A DNA stretch of 64,000 nucleotides, taken from Arachis hypogaea (taxonomy: Eukaryota > Streptophyta > Magnoliopsida > Fabales > Fabaceae). Numbering within the stretch: position 1 is the first letter of the stretch; every line of letters begins with the position of its first letter. Made by a program: the position numbers and the translations under genes. Below, in pieces: positions 1 to 11,442 of the stretch. Location of the stretch: NCBI RefSeq assembly GCF_003086295.3, contig NC_092048.1:69482841-69546840 (forward strand), given 5' to 3'. A model generated the notes under the pieces. That model ran no database searches and was not told the origin of the DNA. It was given only the letters and a program-made list of their open reading frames with translations.

Positions 1-124
1 ATGCCTTTATGGACAATTTATTTATTTATTTATTTGTTATGTTGTGTGTGCTAACCTTTGGGGTTCTAATGTATGTGTTGCATAGCAAAAGTTCATTCTT
101 CCAATAAGTTCAAAGCCATGGGTT

Positions 125-1261
125 ATGCGGGGATTTTGTCGTGCATGGAAAAAATACAAGGGTGAAATTAAAAAAGAACATTTCTTAAAGTACAACACAA
201 AGAAAGAAATGATAAAGAACCGACCATTAGAGATTCCTGAATTTCAGTTTCACAAGCTAATTCGGTATTGGAGTCTTCCCGCTGTCAAGGTAATGTTATG
301 TCTTCTATTTCTTCTAGCTATCCTTGATTTTTTTTTGTGATTAGACTTGCTATTTCAAAAAAAGGTGATGTGATTTTCAAAGAGAAAGAAAATGTGTCCG
401 TTAAGAATAATATCTCTTTTTCATGTTTATATTTAGGCTATGTCTGTTAAGAATACTGAAAATAGGTCAAAGCAAACATGTCCTCACCGAATGGGTTCCA
501 CAAATTTTGCAACAGTGCGCAAGCAGCTGGTAACATAACTTATTTTTTTTTATGATTTCTCCTTTGTATCCATGTTATATTGTCTAGTTAGTATGCTTCA
601 TATAAAATTTTTCTCTTCATACTCTAGCGTGAATCTAAAGAGAACAATGAAGAGCCATCAAGGGCTGAAGTTTTCACAACAACTCGCACAAGTAAAAATA
701 GAAAAGAAATTGATGCTAAAACACAAACAACAATTGTGATTTGTTTTGTATTTGTATTTGGATTTGTACAATATAAATGCTAGATAGATTTGTATTTATA
801 TTAAATTAATGTGACTTTGTATTTTTTGTTGTTGTTACTTTTGGTAGAGTGAACTTTAAAGCCGCATAGAGGCAGGGGAAAATCATGAGGATGCATTTGT
901 AGCAGTGCTAGGAAAGGACCAACCAGGTCGACTTCGTTGTTATGGGACATCACTAACAAGAACCTCTCTTAGAAAGGATGAGGAGATTCACCAAGTGAAG
1001 GTTGAATACAATGATATGATCTCATCATTAGAAAAGAAGATGGACGGTGTTTGTGGTCTATAAAAGGTGATGTTGCACCAACTCAATCCTGGAATGAGTG
1101 ATGAAGAGGTAGCAGCCTTAGTGAAAGTAGCCCAAAATTCTCCTTTGGATTCCTCAAGTAGTAGACCAAAAAATACTCCCCACTCCTCTGAAGCAACTCA
1201 CATTCCACCAACTGATGATGTAATTAACTGTCCTAACCTCGTATTATTGTCATTCCCTTGA
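125..1261 (+). pseudogene. Decayed plant transposase gene (Ptta/En/Spm-type, Transposase_24-like), several exons
   Basis: Successive coding blocks on the plus strand resemble the plant Ptta/En/Spm transposase domain. The first (about 125-289) includes WKKYKGEIKKEHF and a RPLEIPEFQF stretch. The second (about 437-530) includes CPHRMGSTNFATVRKQL. The third (about 628-735) includes EPSRAEVFTTTRTSKN. A fourth (about 850-1062) includes HEDAFVAVLGKDQPGRLRCYG and ends in a stop. A possible C-terminal piece with an SDEEVAALVKVAQ segment runs 1067-1261. Splice-like borders separate the first three (AAG/GTAATG near 289, TTTAG/GC near 436, CTG/GTAACA near 530, CTAG/CG near 627). The catalytic half is absent, so this is a remnant or a C-terminal part of a transposase-derived gene that starts left of the window. 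The family match is from memory of the domain. Confidence 0.55.
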
Positions 1262-1291
1262 TTTAGATTATAGAATTTCATTTTTCATGTT

Positions 1292-1609
1292 GAATTTATG
1301 TTGCTGGCTGAATTGAGAATTGAGAATTGTTGATTATTGTTGATTGAGAATTTATGTTGCTAGCTGAATTGAGAATTGAGAATTGAGAATTGTTGATTAT
1401 TGTTGATTGAGAATTTATGTTGCTGGCTGAATTGAGAATTGAGAATTGTTGATTATTGTTGATTGAGAATTTATGTTGCTGGCTGAATTGAGAATTGAGA
1501 ATTGAGAATTGAGAATTGAGAATTGAGAATTGTTGATTATTGTTGATTGAGAATTTATGTTGCTGGCTGAATTGAATTATTGTTGATTGAGAATTGAGAT
1601 AGAGGGTGT
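1292..1609. repeat. Minisatellite: units of about 56 bp built on a 7-bp GAATTGA repeat
   Basis: The anchor TTGCTGGCTG (one copy TTGCTAGCTG) starts at 1301, 1357, 1420, 1476 and 1560. The spacings are 56, 63, 56 and 84 bp. Each unit ends with a GTTGATTATTGTTGATTGAG segment. Every length difference is a multiple of 7, caused by extra copies of the heptamer GAATTGA. No coding frame is supported here. The repeat abuts the presumed left end of element A. Confidence 0.85.
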
Positions 1610-3451
1610 TGATGACAAGTCATCTTATGCTAGTTTCACGAGCATTTTTCATTTGTTTCATTAGGTTTTATGCACTTTCTTGCACAATAAGTAAGTGGTT
1701 GGAGTGGAATTTCATGATTATTTTGATTCATACAAACATCATTTATTTTATACAAAATCATGAGATTTATGCAAGAATTAAATGATTATTATTATTGATG
1801 CAAATTCTTGTGATTTTGGTGAGACTTTGATTGCTTGTTTGGTTGATTTTAGGTGAGAAAATGAAGAAAAGGAGAAGCACTGCAGTATAACGTTGCGTTC
1901 AAATAATGAACGCCACGCTCACTTGCGACGCGCACGCGTACGGGACGCTTACGCGTCAGGAGGCAAGTTTCGAAGATCCACGCGTACGCGTGCATGACGC
2001 GTACGCATGGGTATGTTTGGCGCTCATTTTCAAAGAGAGAGCTATGTTCATTTACTCAGTGTTTTCGGGCAAGATTCAAAGTTAGAGGCAAAGCTTTGCA
2101 ATCGACGCGCATGCGTGTATGACGCGCACGCATCGATGGTGCACCTGGTACAAAGCATGTGCACGCGTGATTGGCACTGAAGCATGGAATGGATATTTTG
2201 CTACCCATGCGCACGCGTAGAGAACGCGCACGCGTGGGCAGCGCTCACTAAGACAACGTAGCGCTCACTAAGTTAACGCTACTAAGGGCGCGTACGCGTA
2301 AAAGGGGCGCACAAGCGTGTTTGAGCTGAAGACTGATAGTGACGCGTACGCGTACATGACGCATATGCGTCGATGAACAAAAAGAGCAAAAGGACACGCA
2401 CGCGTGGGAAAGTGAACGCTGCGCTTACTTTGAGAACGCAACGTTCCCCTGGAAGTTGCAACAAAGCTGAATTCTGATCCACTTCATACAAGGCCAAAAA
2501 GCCCACTCCAAGTACTGGAAGCCATAATTGGAAAGTGTATAAATATCTAGGAATTTGATTTCATTGGGGAGCTCTCTTTTAGTTTTCATTTTAGAATTTT
2601 AGAATTAAGATCAGATCTGAATTTTCCTTTCTGTTTGGCTTTCTCTTATCTGTAATTGTTACTTTCTATTTTGGGTCTTTCGATTTCAAATTGAAGAATT
2701 CTTCTGAATTTCTTCATCTTGGAGTTCTCTTTCATTTTTCCTTTGATAGCTTTATGAATTGAAGATCTGATCATAGTTTCCTTTCGGGTTACCTTTCTTC
2801 TGCAATTTCTTCTTTTCTATTTTTGTCAAGAGAGCAATTGATATTTGAGTTTTCTTTCTGTTTTGTTATTCTACTGCATTTGTCAATTTCTCTTTTATGA
2901 ATTTAAAGTGGATCTAAGTTTTCATTTTGTTTTGATTCTTCTGAACTTTTCCATTTCTGTTTTTGTACTGAATTGATCTATTTTCTAAGTTTTGTCATCT
3001 GAGAGTTCTTTAATTCACTGCACATTTCATTTTATGTTTTGATTCCATTTACCCAAATCCCTTTATTCTTCATGCAATTTAAGTTTCCTATCAATTTAGA
3101 TTTAGCAATTTAAAATTCTTGCACTTTAAGTTTTAGACATTTACCATTCTTGCAATTTAAGTTTCAGCTCTTTTAATTTCTTGCACTTTAAGTTTCTGCA
3201 ATTTACTCTTTCTGCACTTTAAGATTTTGCCCAATTTACTTTCTACATTTTATTTCCTTGCAATTTAACTTCTGTTAATCAAATTTCACTCCAAATCATC
3301 AAATATTTGCTTAACTAAATTCATCACCATACTAAAGTTGCTCAATGCATCAATCCCTGTGGGATCGACCTCACTCCTGTGAGTTATTACTGCTTGATGC
3401 GACCCGGTACACTTGCCGGTGAGTTTGTGTGGAATCGTTTTTCCCTCATCA
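1610..3451 (+). repeat. 5' LTR of element A
   Basis: The right end is fixed by the PBS six bases later. The left end is set at TGATGACAAG because LTR ends TGATGA and TCATCA form a perfect 6-bp terminal inverted repeat; TG at 1607 is an alternative. Length is 1842 bp, similar to the LTRs of C1 and E. The middle (1915-2430) is dense in ACGCGT-type palindromes, followed by a TATA box and a T-rich R/U5 region. The partner LTR is outside the window, so no target duplication can be checked. Confidence 0.65.
2538..2546 (+). promoter_or_regulatory. TATA box of element A LTR
   Basis: TATAAATAT lies in the LTR after the CpG-rich palindrome cluster, where the U3/R border of a plant LTR promoter is expected. 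Transcription would start about 30 bp downstream. Confidence 0.55.
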
Positions 3452-3457
3452 AGTTTT

Positions 3458-3475
3458 TGGCGCCGTTGCCGGGGA
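3458..3475 (+). other. Primer-binding site of element A (tRNA-Asp)
   Basis: TGGCGCCGTTGCCGGGGA is complementary to the 3' end of plant tRNA-Asp(GUC), the primer used by Athila-type elements. It starts six bases after the LTR terminus CATCA. Confidence 0.9.
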
Positions 3476-3639
3476 TTGATCTAGATTGACAATGATTAAG
3501 TAGGTGATAATCTAGATTAAGAACTTTTTCTTTGTTTTTGTTAAGCATTTTAACTATTTGAGAATTTGTTTCAACTAACCTTAACCACACTCTAGCAGTA
3601 GAGTGTTTCATTTTAGTTTTCTGGTTTTGTTTGTATTAT

Positions 3640-3800
3640 ATGCCAAGAGGAAGAAGAGGTACATCCACCTCTTTTGATTCTGAACCAGAGAGGACATTTC
3701 TAAGATTGAGAAGAGAAGCAAGAGGGAAGGGAGTTATTGGAGAAGAAGAATTAGAAGAGGACCAAATCCACCTGAGGATGTGGCTAACAATAATGGCCAA
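3640..3800 (+). pseudogene. gag: gag of element A, N-terminal part, cut by element B
   Basis: The ATG at 3640 follows a 164-bp leader. The start, MPRGRRGTSTSFDSEPERTF, resembles other Athila/Tat gag starts (compare DPEPERTLKRKLREAK in C1). A highly charged Arg/Glu segment follows. The frame appears shifted near 3763. The sequence stops at GCCAA (3796-3800), the target duplication of element B. Its continuation is at 58685-59516, 54.9 kb away. Confidence 0.7.
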
Positions 3801-5293
3801 TAATAAACCCATATTTTATGATGTATTTTGTGCCCAATTCAAGTGATTTATTCAATCCCTCACCCACTTATTCATGTAAATTTTATGGTTTTACTTTCCC
3901 TTCCTTATTATGTGATATATGTGAAAAACATGTTTCTATGCTTTAAAAATATTGATTTTAATTACCCTTTATTACCATTCGATGCCGTGATTTGTGTGTT
4001 AAGTATTTTCAGATCTCTCAAGGCAGGAATGGCTTAGAGGACAGAAAGGAAACATACAAAAATGGAAGGAAAGCACAAAAATGGAGTCTTGAAGAAAAAG
4101 GCAGCGACGCGAACGCATGGACGACGCAGCCGCGTGCCTAGCGCGAAAAGGCAGCGACGCGAACACATGAATAACGCGGACGCGTTCCTTGAGCAGAACG
4201 CAAATGATGCGTACGCGTGACTGACGCGACCGTGTGGAAGAGCAGAACTCTAGATGACGCGACCGCGTGACCTACGCGGACGCGTGACAGACGCCACGTG
4301 CGGAATCTGCAGAAAACGCCCCAAGCGATTTCTGGACCCTTTTTCAGTCCAATTCTGAATCCAGAAACACAGAATATAAGCCAGAGAATGGAGGAATCAA
4401 AGGGGACAACGAATAGATCATACATTCATAATTTTAGGATTAGTTGTAGTTTTTAGAGAGAGAGGTTCTCTCCTCTCTCTTAGGATTTAAGATTTAGGAT
4501 TCTTCTTAAAGGAATTAGGATTTCTTATTATTTCAACTTTCTCTCAGGTTCAATATTTCTTTTATATTTTTATTTATTCTAATGCTTTTATTCGTATCTG
4601 ACTCGTGATTATCAATTTGTCTTATGAATTCTTCGTCTTTAGATTTGAATGCTTTATTTAATATAAATTGAGGTATTTCAGATTTGACTTTGCTGTGCTT
4701 TATTTATATGAATGCTTTTAATTTAATTTAGATTTTTCCCTTTTGGGTTTGGTTGATTAATTGGTAACTCTTGAGTTATCAAACTCATCGTGATTGATAA
4801 TTGTTATTTTTGCTAATTGAATTGAATTCCACTAACTGTAGTCCTTTCTTAGGAATTGACTAGGATTTGAGGATCTAACTAATTAGTCCACTTGACTTTC
4901 CTTTGCTTTAGTAAAGGTTAACTAAGTGGGAATAAAACTCAATTCTCATCACCATTGATAAGGATAACTAGGATAGGACTTCCAATTTTCATACCTTGCC
5001 AGGATTTTTATTAGATATTAATTTATTAATTTCTGTAATTTATTTTCCGTGTTCAAACCTTTCAAAACCCAAAATTCTACCTTTTCCATAGCTAATAATA
5101 AGAACACCTCCCTGCAATTCCTTGAGAAGACGACCCAAGGTTTAAATACTTCGGTTTATAAATTTTATTGGGTTTGTTACTTGTGACAACCAAAACTTTT
5201 GTAAGAAAGGATTTTCTGTTGGTTTAGAAGCTATACTTGCAACGCGATAATATATTTGTGAATTTCTTTGCCGATAGGAAATCCGGTTCTTCA
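3801..5293 (+). repeat. 5' LTR of element B
   Basis: It begins TAATAAACCC (the 3' copy has the normal TGATAAACCC, so the first G is mutated) and ends GGTTCTTCA. It includes a cluster of CGCG palindromes (4105-4310), a TATAAG-like box near 4375 and an AGAGAGAG/CTCTCTCT hairpin (4455-4480). It pairs with the LTR at 57161. Confidence 0.9.
4455..4480 (+). promoter_or_regulatory. R-region hairpin in element B 5' LTR
   Basis: AGAGAGAG (4455-4462) can pair with CTCTCTCT (4473-4480) across a 10-nt loop. It lies shortly after the presumed transcription start. The 3' LTR repeats it (57833-57858). D and E LTRs have an equivalent hairpin with a TCTAGAGAG stem. Confidence 0.5.
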
Positions 5294-5296
5294 AAA

Positions 5297-5314
5297 TGGC
5301 GCCGTTGTCGGAGA
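5297..5314 (+). other. Primer-binding site of element B (tRNA-Asp, degenerate)
   Basis: TGGCGCCGTTGTCGGAGA starts three bases (AAA) after the LTR end. Two differences from the intact site mean it is worn or weaker. Confidence 0.85.
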
Positions 5315-5410
5315 ATTGCAAACGTATGCCTTATTATTGGATATTGTAAATATTTTTCTTCATTTTGTTTATTTATTTCTGTTTTCATTTTTTTATTCTT
5401 ATTAGCTACC

Positions 5411-7018
5411 ATGAGTTCTCACCCCTCTCACTTTGAGTTTGGTTCTAATATTGTTGAAGGGAATGAAAGCTATAGCAGGAATATGCATCAAGGTCAGAGC
5501 AATCAAGGATGGATAGAGCCACGAGGACTTGATCAACCCTTTAGGCAACAACACCCTCTACAGTATCGCAGACGACGACCATTCTACAATGCATACCAAG
5601 CTGATAGATATGGTGGACCCCCTTGTAGTTACCAACAAGTTCCACCCTGTGCTTATGAACGACCCTCTCAACATAGCTTTGAACCACCACACTCACAAGT
5701 TCCTTTTCACCATTCACCACCATATGACCCTTACCCACCACAATTTCAATCCAATTACTTCCAAGAACCACCACATTCTTATTATGAACCCTCTCCCCCA
5801 ACCAATGAATCCTCATATCCACACCAATCTCTAATGGATGACAAACTTTGTGTTCTTCTTCAAGGACAAGTGAAGATGCAAAGGGACGTACTGGAACTCA
5901 CTACTGCCTTAACCGAGGTGGTAAATAAATTAGCTTCCCAACATCTGAGCACTCAGAGTACTCCCATGGCTACATGTGGAGAATCAAAAGAATAGCGTAG
6001 CATAAAGGAGACACTAGAAACTTCGATGGACAATGAGGAGCAGGGCTTTGTATTGGAACAAATGGAGGAAGCCATAATATTTGTAGAGGAAGAAGTGATT
6101 GAAGATTTAGGAGATGCTGAACCTCCATAGGAATCGAGAACTATAAAGGATTCCTCCGAGAAGTTCGAATTTGATGCCAAGGAGGATAGTGCGCAACCTC
6201 CAATGCATATACCTTGTGAAAAATTGGACGGAACAGACCAAGAAATTGATTCCTTAGGCAGTGATGATCATGAATCAAGCTCTCCTAGTCATGAACTTGC
6301 ATCTGCAACTGAACTTCTTGAGCCTAAAGAACCTTATCCAAGTGAATACGAAGATGATGTCGAAGTAGATTTCTCTCAACCTCCAACTTATGACTTGAGC
6401 GACGAGGAAGACATATAAGACTTTGATCAAGACGCAGTTGTAGTTGAAGAATTTTGCAAAGAAGTGGAGGAATTCACAGAAGAATACAAGGGAGTAAAGC
6501 TTACAGAACCACTGGAAACACCTATCCCAAGGCCATTACCACCGAACACAAGCTTCAAGTGGGTACAATCTTTAACCTTTGTCTTTACTTTTCCACTTGA
6601 ATATGATTTGCTTGAAACAGATGGCCAGCTTAGAGCTCTCTACGGCTTTAAGAGTAAGAAGGAAATGGCTCGTACTCAGAGCTGGTGTGCAAGATTCAAT
6701 AAGGTTCTACACTTCAATTCGAAGTGCAAGGATTGGTATCAAGTTCAATTGAATGGGTCTCGGAAGGCGTTTGGTCATCTTGGTGAGAATACAATTTCTA
6801 AACCACCCGGATGGAAGAATATAAATCAAGACAAAGGCGGATTTAAAAGCAAAGTTTGGGATCCTGAAATCTATTCTAACATTCGTCACCCTGGGAGCCT
6901 GAGAATCTGTTTGAAGCTGCTCAAAAGCTTTACATGCCTAGTTTGGGACCCCGGAGGCTGTTGGCATTCCAAACATTGGTGGAGATTTCTGGATGAATTT
7001 AAGCACAAGCCACCATAA
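5411..7018 (+). pseudogene. ORF1 of element B: unrecognised conserved retroelement protein, three in-frame stops
   Basis: I do not recognise this family. The frame is open from ATG 5411 to TAA 7016 (about 535 codons) except for TAG at 5993 and 6128 and TAA at 6416. The N-terminal 150 residues are rich in Pro, Tyr, Gln and His (a PPHSYYEPSPP segment). A helical segment near residue 160 contains LQGQVKMQRDVLELTTALTE. A long acidic stretch follows. The C-terminal domain has FKWVQSLTF, PLEYDLLETDGQLRAL, a Trp/Cys-rich patch and the ending HWWRFLDEFKHKPP. The same architecture occurs in D1 (22516), D2 (35682) and F (minus strand). It occupies the place of gag-pol after the PBS, yet shows no zinc knuckle, protease or RT motif. 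The TAG at 6128 stands where D1 has Trp. Confidence 0.8.
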
Positions 7019-7067
7019 CAGGAAGCTCATCAAATGTCCAACTTAAGGACTTTAACTAAAAGTGCTA

Positions 7068-7083
7068 GTGGGAGACAACCCAC
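7068..7083 (+). promoter_or_regulatory. Hairpin GTGGG-AGACAA-CCCAC after ORF1 stop
   Basis: A 5-bp perfect stem with loop AGACAA lies 50 nt after the ORF1 stop and is preceded by AAAAGTGCTA. It is homologous in position to the hairpins at 16853 (C1), 24332 (D1), 37498 (D2) and 48266 (C3). Stem bases change in a paired way while the loop AGRCAM stays. Confidence 0.6.
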
Positions 7084-9085
7084 CATGGTATGATCATTTC
7101 TTTTTCAATTTTCATGATTGTTTGTCTTTATTTTATTTTATCTTCACTGAACCTGGAAGTATTCATAGCATCTACATTAGTCCTACATATTGCATACTGC
7201 ATAAAAGAAAAAAAAATCACCCCACGCGAGCGCGCAGGCCACGCGTGGGCGTGAGAAGGAAATCGGGGTAAAGATCCAATACCCAGAAAGTTGGGCTGGA
7301 ATCGTACGGCTGGTATGCGTTTAGCACAAAACGGCCCACACGTTTGCGTCACTTGCAAAACACTCATCCCACGCGAAAGCGTGAGCGACACATCCACGTC
7401 GCATGGATATTATGGCCCCCTAAATGGAGACAGAGAGTTGCGCTGAAACGATGTTGGAAGTGTGCGTCTAGCACAATATTCAGCGACGCGGTCGTGTGCC
7501 TCACGCGTCCGTGTCACTTATCTTTTATCCAACCCACGTGACTGCCTCGACCACGTGACCGTGTCAAACCCATTTCACTCTAGTCACGCGATCGCGTGGA
7601 TTTGAATCCACTAACCCCGAGTCACGCGAACCCTAACCCCATCGCGTCGCCCATTCACGCCCAACCCTCCTCTCACTCCTTCCTTCTCTGCACTCACCAC
7701 CGCCCCAGCTGCCCACCTCCGACCACCGCGCCAGACCCGACCACCGCGCCACCCCCAACCACCTAGACCACCCCGCAACACCCCTCCTCTCTCCTTTCTC
7801 CCCTTCTTCTCTTCCCTCCCCTTCCACTCCCCTCCGCCACTGCCCCCCACTGCGGCCAACCTCAGACCGCTACCTCCCACCACCGACCACTACCACAGCA
7901 TTACCACCCTCGTCCCCTTCTTCCTTCTTTCACCCCTCACCCAACCCTAACCCAACACCTCGCCCCTGCCACCGAACCGCCACCACCGCGCCGCCGTGCT
8001 CCCTCCCAGCACTACCTCGTCACCACCACCATCTCTCTGCCCTTACCTCTGTTCATACACATACCAGGTTCTGCTATACTGCGATTCCTCTTTTCGATTC
8101 CTTAGTTAGTTTTTCAATTTTTGTTTAGAATAGGATAGTTAGAGATGCATGTTTGTAGTGGATTTTAGATGGTTAGGTAGCTAGGATGTGGTTAGTGGAT
8201 TTAGGCCTAATAATTGTGCTGTTCTTGTTACTTGTTTTACCTATTTCGCAATTTTGATCTGACTGTGATGTTAATACTATTCATATGCTATTCCTTAATG
8301 TTTCATGCTGATATTAGACTGTTCTTTACTGTTCCTACTGTTTATGACTCTTTGCAGCACTTTTTTATCTCATATGAACTGTTTTTTTTTTTTGCTGTTT
8401 ATTACTCGGGAACATCCAATTTTAGCCGAAATGCTGCCCAATTTTCTGCAAATTATTTTCATGTATTGAGTTTGGAAACTTACTATTTTGCCTTACTTGG
8501 CTACAACCAAACCAATTCATGACTGCTGGGCTCGCATTCTTATTCCTTTTGATCCCCTAGTTAATAACTTGCACTATTGATGATTTCATGTTAGTTTTGC
8601 AACTTTTCTATCCTTCTGAATCATCATCAATACACTAAAATTTTTGCTTGACTATGAGTTGATTATTCTTCAAACTTGTGAAATTTATTGTTAACCAGGA
8701 AACCATTATCATGACCCCTTACTTTAACTTCCTTTTTACTAACTCACTGCTTTCACTTTCTAAGTTCCTTTTCACCTATTAACCGCTTTTAACTTTCTAA
8801 CTTCTCTTTTGCTTTTAACCTAACTACTTCAACTTTCTAACTCAGAGCATGATCATTGTTTTTCCTATTTAACTTGAATTTCGATTATCACTCCTTTTGG
8901 ATTACATTTTTTTCTCTTTTCAAACTTATTCACTCAATTACAATCCAAATTGCACATATATTCAACTCATTTCATGCTTCTCTTGCTCTTTTGCCACTTT
9001 GTGCTTATATTGTTATTATTTTATTTGCCTACTAGTATTCCTGCTTTTGTTCTTTAATTATATCCTGTAATTTCTGCTTTTCAGG
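7084..9085 (+). other. Non-coding block of element B upstream of 3' ORF
   Basis: No coding frame is supported. 7219-7640 holds many CACGCG/ACGCGT palindromes. 7640-8060 is very C-rich (runs of CACC and CCACCGCGCC). 8070-9080 is T-rich and ends in a polypyrimidine run and TTTTCAG/GATG directly at the 3' ORF start, which looks like a plant splice acceptor. A weak donor CCAG/GTTCTG lies at 8067/8068. I read this as a possible promoter plus C-rich leader plus leader intron for the 3' ORF; this is inference. Confidence 0.5.
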
Positions 9086-9919
9086 ATGTCTGACCCTCAG
9101 CGCAAAGGAAAGGGCAAAGCAACCACTGGCAAAAGGAAAAGAGGCGAATCCTCTATGTCCATCCTGGACATTTTGCATGATGACTCATGGCAAGAAAAGC
9201 ACTTTACCCCGCAGGAGAAGGCTGACCAGCTCCTCACTGCCATAGATCCAGTTAAATTTGCAAATAGATACTGTGAGTTGAAGTATCCAGTGTTTGTCAC
9301 TTCCAGGAACCTGTACTTGGAAAGAACTCTAAAAATTCCAGAAGAACTACAACAGTACACCTCCGAACAGATAAAACAGAGAGGCTGGTTCTTCTTGGAA
9401 CAAAAATTGATAGAGGTCAATGCTTCATGGGTCAGAGAATTTTACTGTAACTATTTCAAGACTTTCCTAGATGCAGTGCACCTCAGAGGGAAACAGATTT
9501 TGGTCACTGAGGAAGCTATTGAGGACATCCTCCACCTTCTGCCTAAGTCAGATCAGCCTGACGGTTACCAACAGGCTGAAGAGGATATGCGATTTTTGAG
9601 ATTTGACTGGGATGCTGTCAAGCAGAGAATAGCTCTTGATCCTACTGTCCCCTGGGTCATGGGAAAGAACATAGCGATGCCTAAGGGAATCAAGCTGATT
9701 TACCTGAATGATGCGGCTCGGCTCTGGCACCAGATTCTGAGCAACTATGTGATGCCGAGCACTCATGAGACAGAGCTGCCCGCTGCTATGATCACCCTCA
9801 TTTGGTGTGTGATGGAGGGTAAGGACCTGTATTTTCCACGTTTCATCCGGTATTATATGGCCAGGGTCCATGTCAGAGGCACTCTCTCTTTCCCTTATCT
9901 GATCACCCAGCTTGGCCGT
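9086..9919 (+). pseudogene. 3' ORF of element B, N-terminal part ('putative plant transposon protein' type)
   Basis: 278 codons start at ATG 9086 with a basic head (RKGKGKATTGKRKR). A globular region follows with YCELKYPVFVTSRNLYLERT, RGWFFLEQ, VREFYCNYFKTFLDAVHLRG and PAAMITLIWCVMEGKDLY. This matches the 'putative plant transposon protein' family seen in the env position of Athila-type elements, as also in C1 (17704) and C3 (49185). The frame is intact up to 9919. The stop codon TGA (9920-9922) is the first three bases of the inserted D1 LTR. The rest of the protein resumes at 54770 (DVPWKLADEKPPAADCKK). The molecular function of this family is not known to me. Confidence 0.8.
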
Positions 9920-10834
9920 TGATAAACCCCGATTTTGTGGTTTATCTTGTGCTTAATTTGGGTGGTTTTATCAACTTTTTCCACATTTATTCAATAAAAT
10001 AGCATGGTTTTGCAATTCTCCCTTGATTTGTGCTTAAATGTGAAAACATGTTTTTTAGGCCTTAAAATAGCTAAATTCAATTCACTTTAATTCGATTCGA
10101 TGCCTTGATGTATTTGTTGAGTGATTTCAGGTTCATAGGGCAAGTGTTGGATGGAAGAAGTGAGAAGAAAAGCATGCAAAGTGGGAGAACTCATGAAGAA
10201 ATGAAGGAACCGTAAAGCTGTCAAGTCCAACCTCTTCGCACTCAATCGACCATAACTTGAGCTACAGAGGTCCAAATGAGGTGGTTCCAGTTGCGTTGGA
10301 AAGCTAACATCCGGGGCTTAGAAATGATATAAAATTTGCCATATGTTATTTCGCGTTCAGGGGCCCGAACGCGCCATGTACACGTGCGCGCCGATGCTGT
10401 TGTGGCCCACTAAAGTGAATTCGCCCCCAGCAATTTCTGAAGCACTTTGGGCCCAACCCAACTCATTTCTAATGCTATTTCATGCAGAATTCAAGCTTGG
10501 GCAAAGGGGGAGTAATTGTTTGTAGTTTAGCATCATGTAGTTTAGTTTCTAGAGAGAGAAGCTCCCTCTTCTCTCTAGAATTAGGGTTGTTAGGATATTT
10601 CCATCTTAGATCTAGGTTTAATTCATGCTTTGATTTACTCTTCCTTTTGCAATACTTCTTCTTCTACCTTTTCCTTTTCTTGTTTTGCATTTAATTCATG
10701 TAATTCTCTACTTTTATGTTGATGCATTTTTGTTCTTCTATTTTTAATTCAATGCAATTTATGATTCATGTTCCTTTAATGTTGATTTGGTTTTGTTGTT
10801 GTTTAATTCCTTGCAATTGAGTAGTGTAGATTTA
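9920..10834 (+). repeat. 5' LTR of D1, left part
   Basis: It starts TGATAAACCCCG and breaks off at GTAGATTTA, where element C1 is inserted. Comparison with the uninterrupted D LTR at 33341 shows that the sequence continues at 21721 after removal of C1 and one ATTTA. Confidence 0.9.
10548..10579 (+). promoter_or_regulatory. R-region hairpin of D1 LTR
   Basis: TCTAGAGAGAGAAG (10548-10561) pairs with CTTCTCTCTAGA (10568-10579) with a two-base bulge. The same hairpin is at 33065-33096 and 34609-34640, and a shorter form at 60120-60151 in E. Confidence 0.55.
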
Positions 10835-11434
10835 TGATGAGCGGATAATTTATACCCTTTTTGGCATTGTTTTTAGCATGTTTTTAGTAGGATCTAGTTA
10901 CTTTTAGGGATGTTTTCATTAGTTTTTATGTTAAATTCACATTTCTGGACTTTACTATCAGTTTGCATGTTTTTCTGTGATTTCAGGTATTTTCTGGCTG
11001 AAATTGAGGGACTTGAGCAGAAATCAGATTCAGAGGTTGAAGAAGAACTGCTGATGCTGTTGGATTCTGACCTCCCTGCACTCAAGGTGAATTTCCTGGA
11101 GCTACAGAACTCGAAATGGCATGCTTCCAATTGCGTTGGAAAGTAGACATCCAGGGCTTTCCAGCAGTATATAATAGTCCATACTTTGGCCAAGAATAAA
11201 CGACGTAAACCGGCGTTCAACGCCAGCTTTCTACCCAAATCTGGCGTCCAGCGCCAGAAAAGGAGCCAAAACCAGAGTTGAACGCCCAAACTGGCACAAA
11301 AACTGGCATTCAACTCCAATAAGGACCTCTACACGTGCAACACTCAAGCCCAGCCCAAGCACACACCAAGTGGGCCCCGGAAGTGGATTTATGCATCAAT
11401 TACTTACTCATGTAAACCCTAGTGACTAGTTTAT

Positions 11435-11442
11435 TATAAATA
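11435..11442 (+). promoter_or_regulatory. TATA box of C1 5' LTR
   Basis: TATAAATA followed by GG lies after a short run of AT-rich sequence. The same box is at 20576-20583 in the 3' LTR. Confidence 0.6.

Noticed and set aside
7611..7883. 90-codon minus-strand frame rich in Gly/Arg
   Set aside because: It is the complement of a C-rich non-coding tract; low complexity, no homologous frame in D or C elements.
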